From Alexandriicola marinus (lineage in GTDB: Bacteria > Pseudomonadota > Alphaproteobacteria > Rhodobacterales > Rhodobacteraceae), in NCBI RefSeq assembly GCF_004000435.1, contig NZ_RBVZ01000002.1, positions 1,126,729-1,190,728 on the forward strand: 64,000 nt of DNA, in the 5' to 3' direction. Numbering within the stretch: position 1 is the stretch's first letter; each line of letters opens with the position of its first letter. The position numbers and the translations under genes were made by a program. Below are positions 34,594 through 43,480 of this stretch, in pieces. The notes under the pieces are model-generated. The model was not told where the DNA came from, ran no database searches, and worked only from the letters and a program-made list of their open reading frames with translations.

Positions 34594-35436
34594 ATGGGGA
34601 CCCGAGATTTGAGCGATAGTGCCAACGACCGGGAGGGAGCGGCAAAGTCCGCCCAAAGCGCAGTTCGCCTCGATCCGAGCGAATTGCCCTACCACGCTGT
34701 GAGGTCGCTTGCCGACGAAGTCGTCGTTCGGCTTGCAGGCAAGATGCGCAGCGTTCAGGGGCATGCGCCGTCGCAGATCGACGTCGATATTCACGCGTTC
34801 ACCGCGGCGCTGTTGTCCGATACGCCGGACGATGCCCACGAAATGATCCGTCAGGAACGCCGCGAAGGCGTCCCGATCGAGACGATCTATCTTCACACGC
34901 TTGCCGGCTCGGCCAAGCTGATGGGCAAGATGTGGGAAGAGGACCGGCTGTCATTCCTGTCCATGACAGTGGCCGTCGGTCATATCTTTTCCATCATGCG
35001 CGGGCTGCGCTACGAGGTGCCTCTGGCAGAGCGGGCCAGGATCGACAGTCATCGCGCGCTTTTCCTGTCCGTCCCGGGCGAGACGCATACAATCGGCATC
35101 ACCATGGCAGCCGATCTGCTGCGCAACAATGGCTGGGACATCAGTCTCAAGACAGGGCGCCTGCATGACGATCTGATCACCGCGATCGAGGGCGAGCACC
35201 ACGAATTGATCGGGATTTCGGCCAGTCAGCCCACGTCGATCGGCCCGCTGACCCAGCTGGTCGTGGCCTTGCGGTTTGTTCAGCCGCACGCGCATATCGT
35301 GATCGGCGGGCAGATCGTTTCTCATCTGCCCGAACTCAATTCGCTGATCGCGGCGGATGCCGTGATCCGGGACGGTGAGGATGTCGAGGCGTTGCTTGAT
35401 TCGCTGTCTCAGCTGCCTCCGCGGGATTCCTTCTAG
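34594..35436 (+). CDS. cobalamin-binding-domain regulator, PpaA/AerR-like
   Basis: The 280-residue protein has a helical cap with LHTLAGSAKLMGKMWEEDRL and a Rossmann-like B12 domain with GETHTIGITMAADLL, where Glu163-Thr-His165-x-x-Gly168 stands where DxHxxG is usual, so His165 is the candidate cobalt ligand. The end (IVIGGQIVSHLPEL) matches B12-binding domains. No HTH is seen. This resembles the PpaA/AerR/SCHIC group of cobalamin- and light-related antirepressors. Start uncertain: ATG at 34594 or GTG at 34567, neither with a good ribosome site. It ends four bases over the convergent ThDP gene. Confidence 0.75.
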   Translation: MGTRDLSDSANDREGAAKSAQSAVRLDPSELPYHAVRSLADEVVVRLAGKMRSVQGHAPSQIDVDIHAFTAALLSDTPDDAHEMIRQERREGVPIETIYLHTLAGSAKLMGKMWEEDRLSFLSMTVAVGHIFSIMRGLRYEVPLAERARIDSHRALFLSVPGETHTIGITMAADLLRNNGWDISLKTGRLHDDLITAIEGEHHELIGISASQPTSIGPLTQLVVALRFVQPHAHIVIGGQIVSHLPELNSLIAADAVIRDGEDVEALLDSLSQLPPRDSF

Positions 35437-37088
35437 ACCCCGCCTGCGCTGGCCCGAAGGTCGGCGATCGTTGCCGTCGTCGAAATCGCTTCCGGATCGA
35501 GCCTGACTTCGATCACTGCAGGCAACGCGGCAGCTCTGGCCCTCTCGAACGCGGCTGCGAAATCCTCCTGCTTATCGACGGTCTCGCCATGCCCGCCATA
35601 GGCGCGGGCCAGTGCGGCGAAGTCCGGATTGGCAAGACCCGTCCCCGACACGCGGCCGGGATAGGTGCGTTCCTGGTGCATCCGGATCGTGCCGTACTGG
35701 CCGTTGTTCATCACGATGACGAGGGGCGTTGCCCCATGTTGAATTGCCGTCGACATCTCGTTCAGGGTCATCTGAAAACATCCGTCTCCGGCCAGGCACA
35801 CGACCTGCCGTCCGGGATATTCGAGCGAGGCGGAGATTGCAGCCGGAAACCCGTATCCCATCGAGCCCGAAGTGGGCGCCAATTGCGTGCCATAGCGTTT
35901 GTACCGGAAATACCTGTGCAGGAACGCGGCATAGTTGCCGGCTCCGTTGGTCAGGATCGCATCCGCCGGGAGATTTTCCGAAAGCCAGCTGATCACGTCT
36001 TCTTGCCGGATCGCGCCCGGCGTCGCGCGCGGTGTCGCCCAGTCCAGGTAGTCCTGCCGCGCCTGTGCCGTCCAGTCGTGCCAATCACCGCCCCGGCCCG
36101 GGCATTCCGCCAAGGCACTGACAAAGGCCGGCGCGGTGCAGACAAGGCTCATCTCTGCCGGATAGACCCGGCCGATCTCGTCCGCATCGGCATGGACATG
36201 GAATATCGCAGGGCTGTCGGAGCCCGGTTTCAGCAGGCTATAGCCCCGGGTTTCGATATCGCCCAGCCGCGACCCGATCACCAGCAGTCGGTCGGCCTCC
36301 TGCATCCGGCGGGCAAGCGCGGGGCTCATCCCGACATTCAGATCACCGGCAAAACAGGCATGGTCATTGTCGAGATAGTCCTGCCTCCGAAATCCGACGG
36401 CCACCGGGACGCCCTGCACGGCGGCGAAACGGCCGAGCTCTTCGGCCGCATTCGACGACCAATGCGGCCCGCCCACGACGACAAGGGGGCGCTTTCCCTC
36501 GGCCAGCCAGTCGATGGCCTGCATCGCAGGCTCTGTCAGATCCGGCGCGATCCGGCCGCCGGGCAAGGGGGCATCCGCCACATCGGCGCTGTCGGACAAC
36601 ATGTCTTCGGGCAGGGACAGGACGACCGGCCCCGGACGACCCGACAACGCGACATTGAAGGCGCGGTCCAGATATTCCGGGAGCCTGTCGGTCTGGTCGA
36701 TCTCGGCCACCCATTTCGCCAGAGGCGCGAACATGGCGCGGAAATCGACCTCCTGAAACGCCTCGCGGTCGCGATGATCGCGCGCCACCTGCCCGACGAA
36801 CAGAATCATCGGCGTCGAATCCTGTCGCGCGACATGAACGCCCGAACTGGCATTGGTGGCCCCCGGTCCGCGCGTCACGAAGGCGATGCCCGGCTGACCG
36901 GTGATCTTGCCATGGGCCTCGGCCATCATGGCGGCCCCGCCCTCGTGCCGGCATACGATATTGTCGATCCCGCTTTCGTGCAGGCCATCCAGCGCCGCCA
37001 GAAAGCTTTCTCCGGGAACGGAAAAGACCCGTCTGATCCCCCGCCGCTTCAGGTGATCGCTCAGAATCTGGCCGCCGTGCCGCATCAT
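35433..37088 (-). CDS. ThDP-dependent enzyme, acetolactate synthase-like
   Basis: The 551-residue protein has the three domains of the POX/AHAS family: PYR domain with the catalytic Glu in CRHEGGAAMMAEAHG, central FAD/nucleotide-like domain, and PP domain with GDGCFQMTLNEMSTA for ThDP/Mg binding (GDG...NN spaced as usual, NNGQYGTI). It is not clearly IlvB: the family includes benzoylformate, oxalyl-CoA and sulfo-lyase enzymes. Start at 37088 has GGGAG upstream. Divergent from the FMN-reductase gene. Substrate unassigned. Confidence 0.87.
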   Translation of the reverse strand: MMRHGGQILSDHLKRRGIRRVFSVPGESFLAALDGLHESGIDNIVCRHEGGAAMMAEAHGKITGQPGIAFVTRGPGATNASSGVHVARQDSTPMILFVGQVARDHRDREAFQEVDFRAMFAPLAKWVAEIDQTDRLPEYLDRAFNVALSGRPGPVVLSLPEDMLSDSADVADAPLPGGRIAPDLTEPAMQAIDWLAEGKRPLVVVGGPHWSSNAAEELGRFAAVQGVPVAVGFRRQDYLDNDHACFAGDLNVGMSPALARRMQEADRLLVIGSRLGDIETRGYSLLKPGSDSPAIFHVHADADEIGRVYPAEMSLVCTAPAFVSALAECPGRGGDWHDWTAQARQDYLDWATPRATPGAIRQEDVISWLSENLPADAILTNGAGNYAAFLHRYFRYKRYGTQLAPTSGSMGYGFPAAISASLEYPGRQVVCLAGDGCFQMTLNEMSTAIQHGATPLVIVMNNGQYGTIRMHQERTYPGRVSGTGLANPDFAALARAYGGHGETVDKQEDFAAAFERARAAALPAVIEVRLDPEAISTTATIADLRASAGGV

Positions 37089-37199
37089 GTGTTTCTCCCG
37101 TTTTGGCGCACATTGAGTGAGCAGCGCCGAAGGGGCAAGCCGGTTGCCGGCGGATGGCAAAGGCTTACTTGTTCGCGGTAGTCGACAGGAGTTTGTTCA

Positions 37200-37730
37200 A
37201 TGACACGCCTTCTTGGCATTTCGGGGTCCTTGCGACGCCAATCCTTCAACACGATGCTGGTCCACGAGGCCGCCCGGCTGTTCGATCCCGAAACCTTTGA
37301 ATTCGCCGATATCCGGTTTCCGCTCTATGATGGTGATCTCGAGGATGCCGAAGGCATCCCGCCCGAGGTGCAGAAGGTCGCCGATCAGATTGCCGTGGCC
37401 GATGCGGTCATCATTTCCTGTCCCGAGTATAACAAGAACCTTTCCGGTGTGATGAAGAACGCACTCGACTGGATCAGCCGCACCGAAGGCAATCCGTGGC
37501 TCGACAAGCCGGTTGCCATCATGTCCGCAACTGCGGGCCGTGCAGGCGGCGAGCGAAGCCAAAATTCGCTGCGCCTGTGCATGCAACCGTTTCGTCCCCT
37601 GATCCTTCAGGGGCCGGAGGTTCTGGTCGGCGGGGCACAGAATCATTTCGACGATGACAGGCGACTTTCGACGGAAAGTTACGTGACATTCCTCCAGAGC
37701 TTGATGGATGACCTGAAAACAAGGACTTGA
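37200..37730 (+). CDS. NADPH-dependent FMN reductase family protein
   Basis: The 176-residue flavodoxin-like protein begins with the FMN-phosphate loop GISGSLRRQSFNTML and has the isoalloxazine-contact segment CPEYNKNLSGVMKNALDW. Such proteins are quinone, azo or chromate reductases using NAD(P)H and FMN. The Arg-rich RAGGERSQN segment near residue 115 is family-like. It is divergent from the ThDP gene over about 110 bp and followed 62 bp later by the MaoC-like gene. Confidence 0.9.
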   Translation: MTRLLGISGSLRRQSFNTMLVHEAARLFDPETFEFADIRFPLYDGDLEDAEGIPPEVQKVADQIAVADAVIISCPEYNKNLSGVMKNALDWISRTEGNPWLDKPVAIMSATAGRAGGERSQNSLRLCMQPFRPLILQGPEVLVGGAQNHFDDDRRLSTESYVTFLQSLMDDLKTRT

Positions 37731-37792
37731 GTTCCGCGCGTTTGGTCGTAGCGTGCCACATCATGACGGAAGCTTCGCATCAGACACGGACG

Positions 37793-38584
37793 ATGACCGA
37801 TCCGATCGACCCGGCCCGTGCCGCGGCATTGCAGGCCGCGCTGGGCGAAGCGCCGACGATTACGGCCGGCGACCCTCTCCCGCCATTCTTTCAGCAGGTC
37901 TATTTCTGGGAGGCTGTCCCGCCGCCGCATCTGGGTCGTGACGGCCATCCAAAGACCGGCGGGTTCATCCCGGACATGGGTCTGCCGCGGCGGATGTGGG
38001 CGGCCGGGCGTCTGGATTTCCACAGCCCCCTCAGGGCCGGAACGCGCACCGAGCGTCTGACCAGCATTGACCACGTCACGCGCAAGGAGGGCAGATCGGG
38101 ACCACTGGCCTTTGTGCGCCTGCGTCACGACTTCCGGCAACGGGGTGGGCTGGCCCTCACCGAATATCAGGAACTTGTCTACCGCTCCGAGGCAGCGATC
38201 CATGCCGCGTTGCCCGCGCCACCCGTGGCGGCCACTGACGAAGAGGTCTGCAGGACCCGGTCTTTCGACCGCACCTTGCTGTTTCGTTACTCGGCGCTGA
38301 CCTTCAACGGTCATCGCATCCACTATGACGAGGCCTATGCCCGTGGGGTCGAAGGCTATGATGGCCTGGTTGATCATGGCCCGCTTCTGGCCCAGCTTCT
38401 GATGCTGCTGGCGTGCGATGTCATGGGGGATCTGGCGCGGTTCAGCTACCGGGCCACGGCCCCCCTGATGCATCACGAGACGGCTGAGCTCTGCTGGAAG
38501 TCTGACGGAACGCTGTGGGTCCGTGGCCCCGACGGCCGTCAATGCATGGAAGCCAGCGCAACTCCGGTCAGTCGGCCGGCCTGA
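37793..38584 (+). CDS. MaoC-like (hotdog) dehydratase, mesaconyl-C4-CoA hydratase-like
   Basis: The roughly 263-residue protein has two hotdog-fold parts. The N-terminal half is of the FAS1-like dehydratase type with FFQQVYFWEAVPPPHLGRDGHP, and the C-terminal half holds the catalytic-looking LTFNGHRIHYDEAYARGVEGYDGLVDHGPLLA, where the Asn/His pair and the GHRIHYD motif match HTD2/mesaconyl-C4-CoA hydratase. So it probably hydrates an enoyl- or itaconyl-type CoA. Start is uncertain: ATG 37793 or 37763. It overlaps the convergent flavoprotein gene by 17 bp. Confidence 0.8.
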   Translation: MTDPIDPARAAALQAALGEAPTITAGDPLPPFFQQVYFWEAVPPPHLGRDGHPKTGGFIPDMGLPRRMWAAGRLDFHSPLRAGTRTERLTSIDHVTRKEGRSGPLAFVRLRHDFRQRGGLALTEYQELVYRSEAAIHAALPAPPVAATDEEVCRTRSFDRTLLFRYSALTFNGHRIHYDEAYARGVEGYDGLVDHGPLLAQLLMLLACDVMGDLARFSYRATAPLMHHETAELCWKSDGTLWVRGPDGRQCMEASATPVSRPA

Positions 38585-39578
38585 AGTCGGCGGGGATGCG
38601 GTCGCGACCGTCGAGGATCAGATCGGCCATGATGTCGGCGATCAGGGGCGCCATGCCGAATCCGATCTTGAAGCCGCCGTTCGCGATATAGCCCCGATGT
38701 TCGAGAGGGTGCGGGCCGATCACCGGCGCGCGCGATCTGCTGCGGGGGCGCACGCCTGCCCATCTCTCGATCACCGGCGCGTCGGCAAGCGCGGGGATCA
38801 GCTGCCTTGCCTTGTCGATCAGCGCATCAAGCTGTGCATCGGTCGTAGCGGGATCCGACCAGTCGCGTTCGCTGGTCGATCCGATGGCGACCGTGCCGTC
38901 ATGATGGGGAACGAGGTGCAGCCCATCCACGAAAAGCTGGGGCGCGTCGCGCTGATCAAGCTGGAAGAGGGCCGCCTGTCCCTTGACCCCTGCGCCCGCC
39001 ACGCCCATGCGCGCGAGATCGTGATACCCGGTGGCCCAGACCACCGCCCCCGCGTCAGACCCGGCGGCGACGATCTCGCCCGACCGGGCCCGGATCGCGC
39101 GGGCCAGACAATCGAGTGCGGCGCGCGGATTGATCCGGGCCGACAGCGTGTCGTGGATAAGGTAGCCGCTGTCGCTGGGCGGGGACCATGCCCCGGCATC
39201 CGCACGCGGGACGATGGACCAGCGGGCCCTGCCGTCCCAAAGTGCCTCGGCGCCGACCGACCGGGCCTGTGCCCGTTCCAGCGCGGCGGCGTCGGCAATG
39301 GGCTGCAACCTGCCCGACCGACAATAGCCCGGGTCGCCGCCGCCTGCCTGCGCCGCCACGGTCCACCATTCCTCGGCCATCAGAAGGGATTCCAGCTGAA
39401 ACGCTTTCTTGTCGTTCCAGTTCTCGGGCACATGCGGGCTGAGCGCGCCGACGATCCCGCCGCTCGATCCGGCCCCGATGCCGTGGGGGTCGATCACCCT
39501 GACCTTGGCGCCGCGCCGGGCGCAGGCCCATGCGATCGACAGTCCGAAAATCCCCGCGCCGCGGATGGTGACGTCCAT
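38568..39578 (-). CDS. FAD-dependent oxidoreductase, MnmC-C-half-like
   Basis: The 336-residue flavoprotein has the DAO-type GAGIFGLSIAWACARRG dinucleotide-binding motif, the second glycine-rich region near the end (FKIGFGMAPLIADIMADLIL) and GIVGALSPHVPENWNDKK, a segment typical of the C-terminal oxidase half of MnmC, which demodifies cmnm5U34 in tRNA. Its start faces the MnmD methyltransferase gene 53 bp away in the opposite direction. In E. coli both are one polypeptide. I infer they together finish mnm5(s2)U34; a glycine-oxidase-type amine substrate cannot be excluded. Confidence 0.8.
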   Translation of the reverse strand: MDVTIRGAGIFGLSIAWACARRGAKVRVIDPHGIGAGSSGGIVGALSPHVPENWNDKKAFQLESLLMAEEWWTVAAQAGGGDPGYCRSGRLQPIADAAALERAQARSVGAEALWDGRARWSIVPRADAGAWSPPSDSGYLIHDTLSARINPRAALDCLARAIRARSGEIVAAGSDAGAVVWATGYHDLARMGVAGAGVKGQAALFQLDQRDAPQLFVDGLHLVPHHDGTVAIGSTSERDWSDPATTDAQLDALIDKARQLIPALADAPVIERWAGVRPRSRSRAPVIGPHPLEHRGYIANGGFKIGFGMAPLIADIMADLILDGRDRIPADFRPAD

Positions 39579-39631
39579 TGCCAAGCCTCGTCATCGTGAT
39601 CAATGTCGCGCCGACCATAGAGCGAGGAAAC

Positions 39632-40306
39632 ATGGCCGACCAGCAATCGGATATCGGATGGCGCGACGGGGATGTTCCCGTCTCCGAACGGTTTCAGGAT
39701 CCCTATTTCTCGCTGGAGAACGGGCTGGAAGAGACGCGGTATGTCTTTCTGTCCGGCAACGACCTGCCCGCACGGTTCGCGCCGGGTTTCTCGATTGCAG
39801 AGCTGGGCTTTGGTACGGGCCTGAACTTCCTGACGACCTGGCTGGCCTGGGAAAAGGCAGACATCGACGGCTCGCTGAGGTTTACCTCATTCGAGGCCTA
39901 TCCGCTCGCGCCCTCGGACATGGCTCGCGCCCTGTCGGCATTTCCTGCGCTGGACGACAGGGCGGCCCGGCTTGTCGACGCGGTCGCGCAGGGCGGCGGT
40001 CTGGTGGACCTGGGGCCGGTGATCCTCGATCTGGTGATCGGCGATGCACGCGAGACGGTGCCGGTCTGGACAGGTCAGGCCGATGCATGGTTCCTCGATG
40101 GATTTGCGCCTGCGCGAAACCCCGAATTGTGGGAACCCGCCTTGCTTTCGCAGGTCTTTGGGCATACCCGCCCGGGCGGAACCGCCGCGACATACACTGC
40201 TGCTGGAGCCGTGAGACGTGCTTTGTCAGAGGCCGGTTTCGAGGTGTGGCGGGGTCCGGGCTATGGCCGCAAGCGCCACATGACCCACGCACGGAGACCT
40301 CTATGA
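39632..40306 (+). CDS. mnmD: tRNA 5-methylaminomethyl-2-thiouridine methyltransferase MnmD
   Basis: The 224-residue SAM-dependent methyltransferase has motif I AELGFGTGLNFLTTW and the family segment DAWFLDGFAPARNPELW (the catalytic Asp-Gly-Phe) and ending GYGRKRHMTHA. It corresponds to the N-terminal domain of E. coli MnmC, which methylates nm5U34 at the wobble position of tRNAs. It is divergent from the MnmC oxidase-like gene. GAGGAAA precedes the ATG. It overlaps the following EamA gene by four bases (ATGA). Confidence 0.93.
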   Translation: MADQQSDIGWRDGDVPVSERFQDPYFSLENGLEETRYVFLSGNDLPARFAPGFSIAELGFGTGLNFLTTWLAWEKADIDGSLRFTSFEAYPLAPSDMARALSAFPALDDRAARLVDAVAQGGGLVDLGPVILDLVIGDARETVPVWTGQADAWFLDGFAPARNPELWEPALLSQVFGHTRPGGTAATYTAAGAVRRALSEAGFEVWRGPGYGRKRHMTHARRPL

Positions 40307-41178
40307 CCCGCAACGATTCAAGACTTGGAATCGTGTTCATGATCGCGACGACACTGGTCTTCGCGGCGCAGGACGGCCTGTCACGGCATCTTGCGGGGGA
40401 ATACAACGTCCTGATGATCGTGATGATCCGGTACTGGTTCTTTGCGGCCTTCGTCATCGCGGTCGCGGTGCGGAAATCGGGCTCCCTGCGCGCGGCGGCG
40501 CGAACCACGCAGCCCGTCCTCCAGGCGAGCCGGGGGCTTCTGCTGGCGGCCGAGATCTGCGTGATGGTTCTGGCCTTCGTTCTGATCGGGCTGGTGGAAA
40601 GCCACGCGATGTTCGCCTGCTACCCGCTTCTGATCGCGGCCCTGTCCGGGCCGGTTCTGGGTGAAAAGGTCGGCTGGCGGCGCTGGGCGGCGATCGGCAT
40701 GGGTTTTGTCGGTGTGCTGATCATCCTTCAGCCCGGGGTCGGCGTCTTCAGCCCCTATTCGCTGGTGGCGCTCCTGTCGGCGACGATGTTCGCGCTTTAC
40801 GGGCTGCTGACCCGTTTTGCCGCCCGAAAGGATACCGTCGCCACCAGCTTCTTCTGGACAGGCACAGTGGGTGCGATCCTGATGACGGTGATCGGCATCT
40901 GGTTCTGGGAGCCGATGACGGGCCCGGACTGGGCTTTGATGGCGGTTCTGTGCGTGACCGGCGCATCGGGTCACTGGCTTTTGATCAAGACCTACGAGGT
41001 GGCCGAGGCAAGCGCCGTTCAGCCCTTCGCCTATCTTCAGCTTGTCTTCGCCTCGCTGGTGGGGATCACCGTCTTCAACGAGGTGCTGGAACCCAACGTC
41101 GCCATCGGGTCGGCCATCGTGGTGGGGGCGGGCCTGTTCACGCTGCTGCGCGAACGGAAGGTCAAGCAGGCCTCCTGA
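40303..41178 (+). CDS. EamA/DMT-family transporter
   Basis: The 291-residue protein has ten hydrophobic helices, with FMIATTLVFAAQDGLSRH at the start and ESHAMFACYPLLIAALS in the first repeat, the usual EamA pattern. It overlaps the mnmD stop by four bases (ATGA), so it is transcribed with mnmD. Substrate is unknown. A short direct repeat (GCGCGATCCTGACC) lies between its stop and the end of the convergent transglycosylase gene. Confidence 0.87.
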   Translation: MTRNDSRLGIVFMIATTLVFAAQDGLSRHLAGEYNVLMIVMIRYWFFAAFVIAVAVRKSGSLRAAARTTQPVLQASRGLLLAAEICVMVLAFVLIGLVESHAMFACYPLLIAALSGPVLGEKVGWRRWAAIGMGFVGVLIILQPGVGVFSPYSLVALLSATMFALYGLLTRFAARKDTVATSFFWTGTVGAILMTVIGIWFWEPMTGPDWALMAVLCVTGASGHWLLIKTYEVAEASAVQPFAYLQLVFASLVGITVFNEVLEPNVAIGSAIVVGAGLFTLLRERKVKQAS

Positions 41179-41215
41179 CTGCGCGATCCTGACCGCGCGA
41201 TCCTGACCCTTGGGC

Positions 41216-43321
41216 CTAGCCGCCGGGCCGGGCGATCGGGCGGATGATCAAGGGTCCGTCAGGCGGGGCAGGGGCCGCGGGTTCCGCGATCGCACCCGTG
41301 TCTGATGCGGCGTCGGTCTGATCGGTGGCACTGGGGCGCAGGCGCGGCCGGACAAAGGGCGGCTCGCCGTTCAGAAGTTGGGTGAACCGCACTGGCCCGC
41401 CCTGACCCGTCAGGCGTGCCCGATAGACAGGGATCGATTCCGTCACCCGCATCACGTAATTCCGGGTTTCGGTGAAGGGGATATGCTCGATCCAGTCGAC
41501 CACATCGACCTCGCCTTTGCGCGGATCGCCCCGTTCCGCCATCCATGTCGAGGGCCGGCTCGGCCCGGCATTGTAGCCCGCCGCGATCATCACCGGGCTG
41601 TCGCCGAATTCCTCGCGGAGGAAGGACAGATACCGGGCGCCAAGGGTCACGTTATAGCGCCAGTCGGTTATCAGCCGGTTGCGCGAATAGGGCAGGGACA
41701 GTTCGCCTGCCACCTCTTCGGCGGTGGCGGGCATCAGCTGCATCATCCCCAGCGCGCCGACCGGACTGCCGGCATCTTCGCGAAACTCGCTCTCGCGGCG
41801 CGCGATCGAAAGCGCCAGTTCGGGTGAGACCGGCATCTCCATTTCCGCCAGCGGGTGGAGCGGGAAATACATGTCGGGGATGATCATGCCGCGCGCGGCC
41901 CCCGCCTTTCCCAGTAGAACGACAAAGAACGTCTCGTCCTGCGCCTGCATCATCTGCCCGAGGTGGCCCAGTTCGTCGCGATCAAGGGTCCGGCCAAGCT
42001 CTGCCGCGAACAGGACGGCACTGCCCCTGTCGCCCGCCTCCAGAAGCAGCATCAGGGCCTCAACAAGGTCGTTGTCATCAAGCGAGGCGCGGGCTGCATC
42101 GGAAAAACTCTCGCCGCCCGCGAGCGTCGGATCAAGCGACCGGCCGATCAGTTCCGACGCAAGAAGCCCGTAGAAAGCGGTCTGGTGGTCGGCGGCACGG
42201 GCAAGGGCAACGGCGGCGGCCTCGGCGTCGCCAAGGGCAATGTGGGCCTGACCTTCCCAATAGCCGGCCCGCGCGACAGAGATCGGGCTGTCGACGTCAG
42301 AGGCGAGGTTGCGGAAATGGCCCAGAGCCAGCGCCGGGTCATCCAGATAGCGCAGGGCCAGATAGCCCGAAAGCCATTCGAGGTCGGAGTAGAAGCGCCC
42401 TTCTTCAAGGTGATGCTGACGGGCCATGTCATAGGCCAGACGGGCGCGGCCCTCGCGCATGTGCCACCGCGCAAGCGAGGCGCGCCAGCTAGCCCAGCGG
42501 AACGGCTGGCCCAACGTGTCGGCGCTGCCCGTGCGGGCCAAAAGGATTTCGGTTGCCTCGGTGTAGTCGCCACTGTCGGCAAAGCGGTTATAGCGGTCAT
42601 AGGCCAGACCGGGATGATCGCGGAGCGCGGCGGGAACGGCGGTCAGCTTTTCGGCGGCATCGGCCGAATTCCGGATCAGCGCGATCCGCGCCTCGGCCAA
42701 TGCGCGGTCGTCGTCGCCGAGAAGATCAAGAAGGCGCTCGGCATCGCTGATCCGCCAACGCCAGAGTTGCGCATCGACCCGGGCCGCGTGATGGGGCGCC
42801 AAGAGTTCCCCGTGTTCGGCCAGCATGATGGCCAACCCATCATCGCTGAGCCCGGCGCCGAGCCATGTGTCGATCAGGGTCTGGGCCGCCTGATCGGGCC
42901 TGCCGGCCTCCGTCAGGGCGGCGGCCAGCCGCACGGCACCTTCGCCTGTCTCGGGCGGAGTGTCGGCAAAGAAGGTCAGCACATCGACGGCAGAGGCGCG
43001 TTCGGGAATGGCCTCTTCGGCACGTTCGCGGATACGCTCGAGCCCCGGCCAATCCTTGCGATTGCGCAGAAACCCCCGAAACTCGCCGAAGGTGCCCGCA
43101 CCGTCCCGCAGCCGTTTCCATGTCACGAGGTCGATTGCGACACGGCCTTCGCCCTCGGTCAGGAGGTAGGCAAGATCCCAGTCGCCGGCATCCATGGCAG
43201 CCTGTGCTGCCACGAACCCCGTCTCCGGCAGGCCGGTCTGATCCTGAGCTGAAACGGCCCATGCGGAAAGAGACAACGCTGCCCCAGCCAACATCGACGC
43301 AAACCAAGCGCTCTTGCGCAT
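41216..43321 (-). CDS. soluble lytic murein transglycosylase (Slt70-like)
   Basis: The 701-residue exported enzyme has a signal peptide (LAGAALSLSAWAVSAQ), a long alpha-helical superhelical U/L domain of about 450 residues, and a C-terminal GH23 domain with catalytic Glu510 in RRESEFRED, followed by GALGMMQLMPATAEE and AGYNAGPSR. It cleaves glycan strands to 1,6-anhydroMurNAc products in the periplasm. The C-terminus carries a Pro/Ala-rich tail. ATG at 43321 is chosen over GTG at 43327. It is divergent from dapA. Confidence 0.92.
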   Translation of the reverse strand: MRKSAWFASMLAGAALSLSAWAVSAQDQTGLPETGFVAAQAAMDAGDWDLAYLLTEGEGRVAIDLVTWKRLRDGAGTFGEFRGFLRNRKDWPGLERIRERAEEAIPERASAVDVLTFFADTPPETGEGAVRLAAALTEAGRPDQAAQTLIDTWLGAGLSDDGLAIMLAEHGELLAPHHAARVDAQLWRWRISDAERLLDLLGDDDRALAEARIALIRNSADAAEKLTAVPAALRDHPGLAYDRYNRFADSGDYTEATEILLARTGSADTLGQPFRWASWRASLARWHMREGRARLAYDMARQHHLEEGRFYSDLEWLSGYLALRYLDDPALALGHFRNLASDVDSPISVARAGYWEGQAHIALGDAEAAAVALARAADHQTAFYGLLASELIGRSLDPTLAGGESFSDAARASLDDNDLVEALMLLLEAGDRGSAVLFAAELGRTLDRDELGHLGQMMQAQDETFFVVLLGKAGAARGMIIPDMYFPLHPLAEMEMPVSPELALSIARRESEFREDAGSPVGALGMMQLMPATAEEVAGELSLPYSRNRLITDWRYNVTLGARYLSFLREEFGDSPVMIAAGYNAGPSRPSTWMAERGDPRKGEVDVVDWIEHIPFTETRNYVMRVTESIPVYRARLTGQGGPVRFTQLLNGEPPFVRPRLRPSATDQTDAASDTGAIAEPAAPAPPDGPLIIRPIARPGG

Positions 43322-43480
43322 ATCCACACCCTGCCTCTGCGAAACAGAAACCTAATCTTCCCGCGCCGCCATGCAACTCACAAACTTGGCAAGCCTCGAA
43401 ATCCCGTCTAGGAAAGCTTCGTTTTGAAACGGGTGATGACGGCTGTTCCGTCGCGGCCCAAACCACGAAGGACGCGTGTC

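Noticed and set aside
35589..37181. 530-codon plus-strand open frame inside the ThDP gene
   Set aside because: Antisense to a full ThDP enzyme with intact motifs; no domain or ribosome site.
41179..41215. Tandem GCGCGATCCTGACC repeat between the EamA and transglycosylase genes
   Set aside because: Only two copies of a short unit in a convergent gap; no array or mobile-element end.
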